Assembly: GCF_036226745.1 (NCBI RefSeq)
Contig: NZ_CP109013.1
Coordinates: 7,502,001 to 7,566,000 of the forward strand
Source of the DNA: Streptomyces sp. NBC_00683
GTDB taxonomy: Bacteria; Actinomycetota; Actinomycetes; Streptomycetales; Streptomycetaceae
Length of the DNA stretch: 64,000 bases
Direction of reading: 5' to 3'
Within the stretch, counting starts at the first letter, position 1, and each line of letters opens with the position of its first letter. Position numbers and translations under genes: made by a program. Positions 10,178-17,834 of this stretch are shown here, one piece after another. The notes under the pieces are model-generated. The model ran no database searches and was not told the origin of the DNA. It was given only the letters and a program-made list of their open reading frames with translations.

Positions 10178-11182
10178 ATGACGCGTGCCGCGGTAATCAG
10201 TGGGCTGGGCGGCTGGTTGCCCCCTCGGATGGTGACGAACGGCGATCTGCCGGCCGAACTCGGCACCTCCGACCACTGGATCCGCACCCGTACCGGAATC
10301 ACACGCCGTCACTACGCCGCACCCGGCTCCGCGACGTCCGACCTCGCCGTCGAGGCCGGGGCGCGGGCCCTGGCCTCCTCGGGCGAGCCGCAGGTGGACG
10401 CCGTGGTCCTGGCCACGACCACGCCCGACCGGATCTGCCCGGCCACCGCACCCGAGGTCGCGACGCGGCTGGGCCTCACCGGCGCCGCGGCCTTCGACAT
10501 GAACGCCGCGTGCACCGGATTCCTGTACGGACTCGCCTGTGCGGCCGGTCTGATCGCCACAGGCGTCGCCGACCGGGTGCTGCTCATCGGCGCCGAGACG
10601 TACTCCAGCATCCTGGACCCGCGCGACCGCGGAACGGCCCCCATCTTCGGCGACGGAGCCGGGGCGGTGGTGCTCCGGGCCGGCACCCCCGACGAGCCGG
10701 GCGCGGTGGGTCACATCGATCTGGGCAGCGACGGCGACGGCGCCGGACTCATCGCGGTCGGCGGCGGCGGTTCCCGGCAGCGGTTGTCCGGCAGGCCGGA
10801 GCTGGAGGGCGAGCGATATCTGACGATGTCCGGGCGCGAGGTGTTCAAGCACGCCGTCACGCGGATGGCCGACTCGTGCCGGACCGTGCTGAAGCGCGCC
10901 GGCCGGGACGTCGCCGACATCGACCGGATCGTGGCCCACCAGGCCAACATCCGCATCCTGCACCAGCTCGCCGACGAGCTGGGCGTCGACCGGTACCGCG
11001 TCGTCGCCAACATCGACCGCGTCGGCAACACCGCGGCCGCCTCCGTCCCGCTGGCGCTGCTCCACGGCGTCGCGGACGGCGCCCTGCGGCCCGGACAGCG
11101 GACCCTGCTCACCGCGTTCGGCGCGGGCCTCACCTGGGGCTCGACGCTGCTGACCTGGCCCGATCTCGCGCTCCGCGACTAG
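10178..11182 (+). CDS. Beta-ketoacyl-ACP synthase III (FabH-like), pathway-associated
   Basis: 334 residues with a complete Cys-His-Asn triad of decarboxylating KASIII: Cys112 in NAACTGF, His254 in AHQANIRI, Asn284 in VGNTAAAS, plus the FGDGAGAVV glycine loop. It would condense an acyl-CoA with malonyl-ACP. The start lacks a Shine-Dalgarno but sits 7 nt after CATTCT, so it is read as leaderless. It is the first gene of a unit with a discrete ACP and a KASII, 37 and -4 bp apart. I infer a dedicated short-chain acyl builder (starter or extender precursor) for the PKS. A housekeeping FabH is less likely because fabD is absent and the promoter is SARP-like. Confidence 0.93.
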   Translation: MTRAAVISGLGGWLPPRMVTNGDLPAELGTSDHWIRTRTGITRRHYAAPGSATSDLAVEAGARALASSGEPQVDAVVLATTTPDRICPATAPEVATRLGLTGAAAFDMNAACTGFLYGLACAAGLIATGVADRVLLIGAETYSSILDPRDRGTAPIFGDGAGAVVLRAGTPDEPGAVGHIDLGSDGDGAGLIAVGGGGSRQRLSGRPELEGERYLTMSGREVFKHAVTRMADSCRTVLKRAGRDVADIDRIVAHQANIRILHQLADELGVDRYRVVANIDRVGNTAAASVPLALLHGVADGALRPGQRTLLTAFGAGLTWGSTLLTWPDLALRD

Positions 11183-11219
11183 CTGAGCACGCTTACCGAC
11201 TGTGATGAGGAGTCATCCC

Positions 11220-11462
11220 ATGGGGAATTCGTACGACCGGCTCACCGACATACTGGTCAACCAGTTCGAGGTGCGGCCCGAGGGGATCCGCCCTGACGCC
11301 ACCTTCGAGGAACTCGAACTGGACTCGCTGTTCCTGGTGGAACTCACCCTGGTCGTCAAGCGGGACCTCGACGTGGAGATCGACGAGGACGCCGCGACCC
11401 CACGCAGCACGGTCGCCGACGTCGTGAAGCTGATCGAAGCCCAGCTCGACCCCGCGTCATGA
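11220..11462 (+). CDS. Discrete acyl carrier protein
   Basis: 80 residues with the 4'-phosphopantetheine serine in ELDSLFLVEL (Ser36). The start at 11220 (MGNSYDRL) is chosen because GAGGAG lies 7 nt upstream; earlier in-frame GTG/ATG codons at 11202 and 11205 sit on or before that site. Its TGA overlaps the ATG of the next gene (ATGA), implying translational coupling. It is the likely partner of the flanking KASIII and KASII. Confidence 0.92.
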   Translation: MGNSYDRLTDILVNQFEVRPEGIRPDATFEELELDSLFLVELTLVVKRDLDVEIDEDAATPRSTVADVVKLIEAQLDPAS

Positions 11463-12679
11463 CCTCCGGTGTCGTCGTCACAGGCCTGGGGCTGGTGACC
11501 GCCGCCGGCGTCGGCACCGAACCGGCCTGGCGCGCGGTGTGCGCCGGGAAGTCGACCGCTGCCACCGACCCCGCGCTGGCCGGGCTGCCGGTCGACTTCT
11601 CGTGCCGGGTGCCCGAGTTCGACGCCCGGGCGCTGCTGGGACGTCGCGCGACCATGCTGTACGACCGGTTCGTGCAACTGGGTCTCATCGCCGCGGACGA
11701 GGCCGTCGCGGACGCCGGGCTGGACCCCGCCACGTGGGACGGCACCCGGGTCGGCGTTGTCGTCGGCTGCGGCGTGGGTGGCGCCGGCACCTGGGAGACG
11801 CAGCACGCGACGTTCCGCGACGACGGGCCCGATCGGGTGTCGTCGTTGCTGATGCCGATGATGCTCCCCAACATGGTCGCCGGGCACATGGGCATCCGGT
11901 TCCGGGCGACGGGCCCGAACCTCATGACCGCCACGGCGTGCGCGTCCGGGGCGACCGCCATCGGCGTGGCCCGCGACATGCTGCGCCAGGGCGTGTGCGA
12001 CATCGTTCTGGCGGGCGGCACCGAGGCCGCGGTGGTGCCACTCATCGTCACCGGCTTCAGCCGGATGCGCGCGCTGTCGACCCGCGGGGAATCGCCGGCG
12101 ACGGCGTCACGCCCGTTCGACACCGACCGCGACGGATTCGTCATCGGGGAGGGGAGCGGGATTCTCGTCCTCGAACGCGCCGACCACGCCGCGGCACGCG
12201 GAGCAAGGGTCCGGGCCAGGCTCGTCGGATACGGCGCCTCCGCCGACGCGTACCACGCGACCGCCCCCGACCCGGCCGGCGCCGGTGTGGAGCGGGCCGT
12301 CCGCGCCGCCCTCCTCGACGCCGGCGCCGTTCCGTCCGACGTGGACCACGTCAACGCGCACGGCACGTCGACGCCGCTGAACGACCTGGCCGAGGCCAGG
12401 GTCCTGGCCCGCTGCCTCCCTCACGGCCCCGCGGTCACCTCGACCAAGGGCGTCCTCGGGCACACGCTCGGCGCCGCCGGGGCGATCGAGGCGGCCCTGA
12501 CGGTGCTGACACTCGAGAACGGGCTGATCCCGCCGACGGCGAACCTCGAGAGCCAGGACCCTGAGATCGATGTCGATGTGGTGGCCAAGGAGGCCCGGCG
12601 CCACCCGATCGGCCTGGCGCTCACGAACTCCTTCGGCTTCGGCGGGCAGAACGCCGTCCTCGCCTTCGCGGCGCACTGA
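11459..12679 (+). CDS. Beta-ketoacyl-ACP synthase II (FabF-like)
   Basis: 406 residues with the Cys-His-His-Lys set of FabF-type synthases: Cys161 in TACASG, His301 in NAHGTSTPLND, Lys330, His335 in GHTLGAAG. All catalytic residues are intact, so it is an elongating synthase, not a chain-length factor. It overlaps the ACP stop by 4 bp. Another possible role, known for discrete KS/ACP pairs in polyether clusters, is to offload the PKS chain onto the discrete ACP. That would fit the absence of a thioesterase in the PKS seen here, but KASIII and the carboxylase favour acyl supply. Confidence 0.92.
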   Translation: MTSGVVVTGLGLVTAAGVGTEPAWRAVCAGKSTAATDPALAGLPVDFSCRVPEFDARALLGRRATMLYDRFVQLGLIAADEAVADAGLDPATWDGTRVGVVVGCGVGGAGTWETQHATFRDDGPDRVSSLLMPMMLPNMVAGHMGIRFRATGPNLMTATACASGATAIGVARDMLRQGVCDIVLAGGTEAAVVPLIVTGFSRMRALSTRGESPATASRPFDTDRDGFVIGEGSGILVLERADHAAARGARVRARLVGYGASADAYHATAPDPAGAGVERAVRAALLDAGAVPSDVDHVNAHGTSTPLNDLAEARVLARCLPHGPAVTSTKGVLGHTLGAAGAIEAALTVLTLENGLIPPTANLESQDPEIDVDVVAKEARRHPIGLALTNSFGFGGQNAVLAFAAH

Positions 12680-12724
12680 TCGGGGGCTGCGCGGAGGTAC
12701 GAGTACAGGCCACGGCCCTCAATA

Positions 12725-12755
12725 GGGGTGCGGTACGGGTTTGCCGTGCCGCCCC
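12725..12755 (+). terminator. Terminator after the KASII gene
   Basis: Stem GCGGTACGG/CCGTGCCGC (12730-12738, 12744-12752, one G-T pair) is extended by GGG/CCC, 50 bp after the KASII stop. No U-tract, as usual in this genus. Confidence 0.5.
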
Positions 12756-12888
12756 TCGCCGCCCGGTGCCCGCGCAATAGGGGTCGGCGGGATCGGGGAA
12801 CGGTCTGCCGCAAGTCTCTGACCGGGCACCTTCAGTACTTCAACAGCGAGATCTCGTGTCCTGAGCTGCTGGTTGTCGTTCTTCGGGT

Positions 12889-13071
12889 ATGGACGAAACG
12901 CCTGAAGACGATTGCTGGAAGCCCGAGTTGGAGTCGGATTTCGCTCGGACTGCGCGCCGGTTCGGGCAGGTGGATCTGCGGTGGCGCATGCGTGACCACG
13001 TGCGGGAACCGCTGGCACCTGTCGGGTGGAAGAGTGGCTGGCAGCGGGCTGGATGGGGCCGGAGACCGTGA
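12889..13071 (+). pseudogene. N-terminal remnant of an IS701-type transposase
   Basis: A 60-codon frame reads like the start of Streptomyces IS701-family transposases: FARTARRFGQVDLRWRMRDH, then VREPLAPVGWKSGWQ (family form roughly RGLLAPVGRKNGWQLAE). Similarity stops there at a TGA and no further transposase is present in any frame. The 585-bp gap (12680-13264) around it holds nothing else but a terminator and two copies of CAATAGGGGT (12719 and 12775). It sits at the border between the PKS cluster and core genes. Confidence 0.5.
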
Positions 13072-13264
13072 CCCGGCGAGCCTGCACCACGTGCACCGGC
13101 AGTCCTTGCCCATGAGCCGAAGACCGCCCGCACGTAAGGCAGTTACCGGTCCGATCGATCACGTACGAGGGCTCGTGCGGACCCCGGGGTCGAAGATCAG
13201 GACGCGGCCCGTTCCAGATGTGCAGTCCCGGTACGGTGGCTGCTTGTTCCCCTATTCTTGTGCC

Positions 13265-13879
13265 ATGACTGCCGAGCTTCCAGAGCCCTTGCCGCGCCCT
13301 GCTCCCGCAGGAGAGCTTCGGGCCTCTCATGACGACCGGGAAACGGTGGTGGAGCAGCTGCGCGATGCTGCAGCCGAGGGCCGAATCGATCTCGAAGAGC
13401 TGGGCTCGCGCCTGGAGGTGGCGCTGAAGGCCAAGACTCATGGCGAGTTGGCCGTACTGACAGCTGATTTGCCGCAGCTGAACCCCGACGGGCAGTCACC
13501 GCTGGTGCTCAGGGGCGGCATGCACGGTGTGTCGCGAGGTTCCGGACGCTGGGAGGTGCCCGGGCACGTGATTGCTCGCGGAGGCTGGGGCGGCGTGAAG
13601 GTCGACTTCACCAGGGTCCAGTGCCGCCTCACCGAGGTCGCGGTGGAGGCGTACGGCGAGATGGCCGGTGTCACGATCGTCATTCCTGACGCTTGGGGCG
13701 CAGACACCAGCGGCATGGATCCTGGCATCGGCGGTTTGACGGACAAGACCACCCCCGACAGGCTCCGGGGAACTCCGCTGATCCGGCTGACCGGAGCCGG
13801 CGGCGTGGCCGGAGTGGTCATCCGCCACCCCAACCGATGGGAACGACGTAAGTTGCGCAGGAATCCGCCGAGCTTCTAG
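13265..13879 (+). CDS. DUF1707-domain protein with C-terminal beta-rich domain
   Basis: 204 residues. A DUF1707 region (about 18-75: RASHDDRETVVEQL, EGRIDLEELGSRLE, TADLP) is followed by a glycine- and valine-rich domain resembling the cell-wall-active antibiotic response (LiaF-like) fold, ending in basic residues. No membrane segment is seen. The start at 13265 is leaderless: TATTCT ends 6 nt before the ATG and there is no ribosome site. DUF1707 proteins are common in actinobacteria; function unknown, possibly DNA- or envelope-related. Confidence 0.82.
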   Translation: MTAELPEPLPRPAPAGELRASHDDRETVVEQLRDAAAEGRIDLEELGSRLEVALKAKTHGELAVLTADLPQLNPDGQSPLVLRGGMHGVSRGSGRWEVPGHVIARGGWGGVKVDFTRVQCRLTEVAVEAYGEMAGVTIVIPDAWGADTSGMDPGIGGLTDKTTPDRLRGTPLIRLTGAGGVAGVVIRHPNRWERRKLRRNPPSF

Positions 13880-13993
13880 AAGCTGATGAAGATCTCGGGG
13901 CGGGGCTTTCGTGCGTCCGGGGCGGGACTCGGCAGAGGGTAATGCGGGGTAATGCGTTCGACTTCGGTCGGCCCTGCGTCCGAGAATCGGCGC

Positions 13994-14353
13994 ATGACTC
14001 TCCTTGTGCACACCTACGTCTACGACGCCGACGGCAAACGCGACTTCCTGGAGGACCCCGAGTACGCCGACACCATGGCCGGATTCGAGAGCACCCGCAG
14101 CCGCCTGTGGGGTTCTGAAGCGATCCGGGATCTGGGGGCGCGGTTCTTCCCCCAGTTGGACGGGAGTGACCTCTACGTGGAGCCGGAAGAGGTCGACGAC
14201 TTCCTCGCCGAGTGCGAAGTGATACGCCCACACTTTGATCGTCTTGGTGAACTGAGCGGCTACGGCGCGGATTACATCACCGCGCGGTTCGACAACATCG
14301 TTGCCGCCGCGGTGCGAGCCAAAGCCGAGGGCGGCGGGGTCATTGTCTGGTGA
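13994..14353 (+). CDS. Hypothetical protein, 119 aa
   Basis: Soluble acidic protein, no motif I recognise. It opens MTLLVHTYVYDADGKRDF and has a conserved-looking GSDLYVEPEEVDDFLAECE segment. The start at 13994 has no Shine-Dalgarno; GAGAAT lies 6 nt upstream, so it may be leaderless. It stands alone 114 bp after the DUF1707 gene. Codon bias supports coding. It could be a small immunity or stress protein, but nothing proves this. Confidence 0.6.
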   Translation: MTLLVHTYVYDADGKRDFLEDPEYADTMAGFESTRSRLWGSEAIRDLGARFFPQLDGSDLYVEPEEVDDFLAECEVIRPHFDRLGELSGYGADYITARFDNIVAAAVRAKAEGGGVIVW

Positions 14354-14709
14354 CGGGCGGGCCGGTACGAAGTTGTCGTCCGACCGGTCCCGACACGCCA
14401 GGCGCTGTGATGACATCTCGAACAGATGCTGCAAGGTCCGAAGCGAACGAGTTTTTGGCGGAGTGCGATAAAGAAAGACCTCGATAAAAGACGGCAACCT
14501 CTGCGGGGGTGAATGCATCCTTGTTCTTCGGTGCGCTGAATGCTTGGTCGGGGCGGGCGGTTGGTGCCCTTTGCCACTGTTACGAGGGGACTGATCACCT
14601 GCGTTTGCGCAGCCGAATTGTTCAGGGAAAGCGTGCTGCGACGAAGCCACCGCGGTGACCGACCCCGGTCCGTGGATCTGCAGGGAGTGGCGCCGTATAG
14701 CCTGGGGAA
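14354..14709. other. Intergenic stretch, no gene seen
   Basis: 356 bp of clearly lower GC than the flanks, with A/T patches around 14450-14480. No frame shows coding bias and I see no RNA fold. The end holds the -10 box TAGCCT (14698-14703) of the next gene. Confidence 0.5.
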
Positions 14710-15594
14710 ATGCTGACCGAAGTCACCGCGACCCGCTACGTCACGCCCCTGCGTGAGGGTGGCTCGCTCCCCGGGATCGTCGAAGCCGACGACCTCGGCA
14801 CGTACGTCATGAAGTTCACCGGCGCAGGGCAGGGACGCAAGACCCTCGTTGCGGAGATCATCTGCGGGGAGCTCGGCCGGCGGCTGGGACTGCGGGTCCC
14901 CGAACTGGTGACCATCCAGCTCGATCCCGTCATCGGGCTCGCGGAGCCGGACCAGGAGGTGCAGGAGCTCCTCAAGGCGAGCGGCGGGCTGAACCTGGGC
15001 ATGGACTATCTGCCCGGCTCGCTCGGTTTCGATCCGCTCGCCTACGAGGTGGACCCGGCGGAAGCTGGCCGGGTCGTCTGGTTCGACGCGCTGATCAACA
15101 ACGTGGACCGGTCGTGGCGGAACCCCAACCTGCTGGTCTGGCACGGCGATCTCTGGCTCATCGACCACGGGGCCACGATGATCTGGCACCACAACTGGCC
15201 GGGAGCGCAGGCGTCGGCAGCCAAGCCGTACAACGCATCCGACCACGTCCTCGCCCGGTTCGGACCGGACATCGCGGCCGCGGCCGCCGAGCTGGCCCCG
15301 CTCGTTACCGAGGAACTGCTGACCGAAGTGGTCGCCGACGTGCCCGAGGAGTGGCTGGCGGGCGAACCCGGTTTCGACTCGACGGACCAGCTGCGCCGGG
15401 CGTACGTGGCGCCGCTGCTGGCACGCGCCGGAAGTGTCCACGAGCGGATCACGATGGAGGCGCCCACGAAGACACGGGCCTCCCAGGCCCCCGGCTGGCT
15501 CACCGAGCGCCTCGCGCCGCGGCCGCACCCCACCGGTGAGGTCCGCGCGGAGCAGGCGGACGCCGGACAGAGCAGCAAGGACGGCGGCCGATGA
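14710..15594 (+). CDS. HipA-like kinase domain protein
   Basis: 294 residues of the HipA-related kinase fold: YVMKFTG lysine strand (about residue 35), the catalytic stretch INNVDRSWRNPN (about 136-147), and a metal-binding LIDHG (about 156-160). It is shorter than HipA (about 440) and lacks the N-terminal HipA subdomain. The start is leaderless (TAGCCT, 6 nt, ATG). It overlaps the DUF3037 gene by 4 bp. HipA-like plus DUF3037 pairs recur in many bacteria; by analogy with HipBA a toxin-like kinase is possible, but no HipB-type regulator is adjacent. Confidence 0.85.
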   Translation: MLTEVTATRYVTPLREGGSLPGIVEADDLGTYVMKFTGAGQGRKTLVAEIICGELGRRLGLRVPELVTIQLDPVIGLAEPDQEVQELLKASGGLNLGMDYLPGSLGFDPLAYEVDPAEAGRVVWFDALINNVDRSWRNPNLLVWHGDLWLIDHGATMIWHHNWPGAQASAAKPYNASDHVLARFGPDIAAAAAELAPLVTEELLTEVVADVPEEWLAGEPGFDSTDQLRRAYVAPLLARAGSVHERITMEAPTKTRASQAPGWLTERLAPRPHPTGEVRAEQADAGQSSKDGGR

Positions 15595-15974
15595 GCGAGC
15601 GCACTGTTTTCGAGTACGCGCTGCTGCGCGTCGTTCCGCGGGTCGAGCGAGGCGAGTGCTTCAACGCGGGCGTGCTGGTGTACTGCCGGGCGAAGTCCTT
15701 CGTCGCGGCCCGCACGCTCCTGGACGAGCGCAAGCTGATGGCCCTGGATCCGCACGCCGACGTGGTGGGCGTCCGGGCCGCCCTGCGCGCGGTCGAGGGG
15801 GTCTGCTGCGGTGGTGACGCCGCGGGTCAGGCTGCCGGTGACGACGCGGGGCGGCGCTTTCGCTGGCTGATCGCCCCGCGCTCCACGGTGGTGCAGCCGG
15901 GCGCCGTCCACAGCGGTCTCACCGCGGACCCGGAGGCCGAGGTCGAGCGGCTGCTCGACCTGCTGGTGCGCTGA
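15591..15974 (+). CDS. DUF3037 protein
   Basis: 127 residues opening FEYALLRVVPRVERGECFNA, then GVLVYCRAKSF, the DUF3037 signature. It starts inside the stop of the HipA-like gene (ATGA), so the two are translated together. Role unknown; it is best seen as the partner or neutraliser of the kinase. Confidence 0.85.
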   Translation: MSERTVFEYALLRVVPRVERGECFNAGVLVYCRAKSFVAARTLLDERKLMALDPHADVVGVRAALRAVEGVCCGGDAAGQAAGDDAGRRFRWLIAPRSTVVQPGAVHSGLTADPEAEVERLLDLLVR

Positions 15975-15987
15975 GCCTGCGGCCGGT

Positions 15988-16020
15988 GGCGCCGCCTGCG
16001 ACAGGTCCGGCAGCGGCGCC
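15988..16020 (+). terminator. Terminator after the HipA-DUF3037 pair
   Basis: Inverted repeat GGCGCCGC/GCGGCGCC (15988-15995, 16013-16020), 14 bp after the stop, followed by TTCC. Confidence 0.5.
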
Positions 16021-16056
16021 TTCCGGTGTGACATGCGCCCCTGCCCCCGTGGGCCG

Positions 16057-16119
16057 TTGACACCGGGTGCCAGGGCTTCTAGCGTCTCGTCTGCTGAAGG
16101 TACTAAGCGGTTGCTCAGT
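16057..16119 (+). promoter_or_regulatory. Sigma-HrdB-type promoter with downstream operator for fabG
   Basis: TTGACA (16057-16062), 17-bp spacer, TAGCGT (16080-16085). About ten bases after the expected start site is the dyad ACTAAGC-GGTT-GCTCAGT (16102-16119), 6 of 7 positions matched per arm, typical of TetR-family operators of fatty-acid genes. A repressor bound here would block transcription. No regulator gene lies next to it. Confidence 0.7.
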
Positions 16120-16176
16120 TATCGGGAACTTCCTGACGTCCGCTGAGCCGCGATCCAAGGGCGAGGAGAACCAAGC

Positions 16177-16938
16177 ATGTCCACCACCGAGCAGCGCGTC
16201 GCCATCGTGACGGGAGCGGCGCGGGGCATTGGCGCCGCCACCGCCGTACGACTGGCGGCCGAGGGCCGCGCCGTCGCCGTACTCGACCTCGACGAGGCGG
16301 CCTGCAAGGACACGGTCGAGAAGATCACCGCCGCGGGGGGCACCGCCCTCGCCGTCGGCTGCGATGTGTCGGACAGCGCCCAGGTGGAAGCCGCCGTCGC
16401 GCGCGTCGCCGCCGAGCTCGGCGCCCCGACGATCCTCGTCAACAACGCGGGCGTGCTCCGCGACAACCTGCTCTTCAAGATGAGCGAGGCCGACTGGGAC
16501 CTCGTCATGAACGTCCACCTCAAGGGTGCGTTCCTGATGGCGAAGGCCGTCCAGTCGCACATGGTGGGGGCCAAGTTCGGCCGCATCGTCTCGCTGTCCT
16601 CCTCCTCGGCCCTCGGCAACCGGGGTCAGGCCAACTACTCTGCCGTGAAGGCCGGTCTGCAGGGCTTCACGAAGACCCTCGCCAAGGAGCTCGGCAAGTT
16701 CGGCGTCACCGCCAACGCCGTCGCCCCCGGCTTCATCGTCACGGAGATGACCGCCCAGACGGCGGCCCGCGTCGGCATGGGCTTCGAGGAGTTCCAGGCC
16801 GCGGCAGCCACCCAGATCCCCGTGCAGCGCGTGGGGTGGCCCGAGGACATCGCCAACGCCATCGCCTTCTTCACGGGCGACGACGCGGGCTTCGTCTCCG
16901 GTCAGGTCATGTACGTCGCCGGCGGACCGCTCAACTGA
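16177..16938 (+). CDS. fabG: 3-oxoacyl-[ACP] reductase, SDR family
   Basis: 253 residues of classical SDR: TGAARGIG cofactor loop (about 11-18), NNAG (about 88-91), Ser in LSSSSALG, YSAVK catalytic pair (about 152-156), and the FabG-like PGFIVTEMT. It reduces 3-oxoacyl thioesters with NAD(P)H. GAGGAGA lies 10 bases upstream of the ATG. It is followed after 22 bp by a second SDR, so both form one operon behind the promoter and operator above. In Streptomyces this is a secondary fabG, probably linked to acyl-CoA metabolism rather than bulk FAS. Confidence 0.88.
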   Translation: MSTTEQRVAIVTGAARGIGAATAVRLAAEGRAVAVLDLDEAACKDTVEKITAAGGTALAVGCDVSDSAQVEAAVARVAAELGAPTILVNNAGVLRDNLLFKMSEADWDLVMNVHLKGAFLMAKAVQSHMVGAKFGRIVSLSSSSALGNRGQANYSAVKAGLQGFTKTLAKELGKFGVTANAVAPGFIVTEMTAQTAARVGMGFEEFQAAAATQIPVQRVGWPEDIANAIAFFTGDDAGFVSGQVMYVAGGPLN

Positions 16939-16960
16939 CCCCGGAAGGGCAACGGACATC

Positions 16961-17716
16961 ATGACTGTGCAGGACAGTGGCAAGGTCGCACTCATCACGG
17001 GTGCGAGCCGGGGCATCGGCTACGGCGTCGCCGAGGCGCTCGTCGCCCGGGGCGACCGTGTCGTCATCACGGGCCGTGGCGAGGACGCCCTCAAGGAGGC
17101 CGTCGAGAAGCTCGGGGCCGACCGGGCGATCGGTATCGCGGGCAAGGCGCACGACGAGGCACACCAGGCGGCAGCGGTCGAGCGCGCCATGGAGGTGTTC
17201 GGCCGGGTCGACTACCTGATCAACAACGCGGGTACGAATCCGGTCTTCGGCCCGATGGCCGAGCTCGACCTCAACGTCGCGCGCAAGGTGTACGAGACCA
17301 ATGTGATCTCGGCGCTCGGCTTCGCCCAGCAGACCTGGAAGGCCTGGCAGAAGGACAACGGCGGGGCGATCGTGAACATCGCCTCCGTCGCCGGTGTCTC
17401 CGCGTCGCCCTTCATCGGCGCCTACGGGATGAGCAAGGCCGCCATGGTCAATCTGACCCTCCAGCTGGCGCACGAGTTCGCACCGGTCGTCCGGGTCAAC
17501 GCGATCGCGCCGGCCGTGGTCAAGACCAAGTTCGCCGAGGCGCTCTACGAGGGCCGGGAGGCGGAGGCGGCAGCCGCCTACCCGCTCGGCAGGCTCGGAG
17601 TCCCGGAGGACATCGGAGGCGCCGCGGCCTTCCTCACCTCCGCGCAGTCCGACTGGATCACGGGGCAGACTCTCGTGGTCGACGGAGGTATTTTCCTGAA
17701 TGCCGGCGTGGCCTGA
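16961..17716 (+). CDS. SDR family oxidoreductase
   Basis: 251 residues, classical SDR: TGASRGIG (about 14-21), NNAGT, INIASVAG serine region, YGMSK catalytic pair (about 157-161), C-terminal GQTLVVDGG. The substrate is not evident. Second gene of the fabG operon (22-bp gap with GGAAGG upstream). It is followed by a strong hairpin. Confidence 0.88.
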   Translation: MTVQDSGKVALITGASRGIGYGVAEALVARGDRVVITGRGEDALKEAVEKLGADRAIGIAGKAHDEAHQAAAVERAMEVFGRVDYLINNAGTNPVFGPMAELDLNVARKVYETNVISALGFAQQTWKAWQKDNGGAIVNIASVAGVSASPFIGAYGMSKAAMVNLTLQLAHEFAPVVRVNAIAPAVVKTKFAEALYEGREAEAAAAYPLGRLGVPEDIGGAAAFLTSAQSDWITGQTLVVDGGIFLNAGVA

Positions 17717-17751
17717 GTACGGCCTGAGCCGGTTTGGCCCTGAATGAGTCA

Positions 17752-17791
17752 AGCGCCCCGCCGGGCCAGCGGATTGACCTGGCGGGGCGCT
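17752..17791 (+). terminator. Terminator of the SDR operon
   Basis: An 11-bp stem AGCGCCCCGCC/GGCGGGGCGCT with an 18-nt loop, 36 bp after the stop codon. Confidence 0.7.
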
Positions 17792-17801
17792 GCGGTATGG
17801 T
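17774..17801 (+). promoter_or_regulatory. Promoter of the peptide-binding lipoprotein gene
   Basis: TTGACC (17774-17779), 16-bp spacer, TATGGT (17796-17801). The -35 box and spacer lie inside the preceding terminator stem, so the hairpin DNA doubles as promoter. The start codon is 34 bp downstream. Confidence 0.5.
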
Positions 17802-17834
17802 CTGCCGACCCATGGCTGATCGAGGAGCGTTCAC

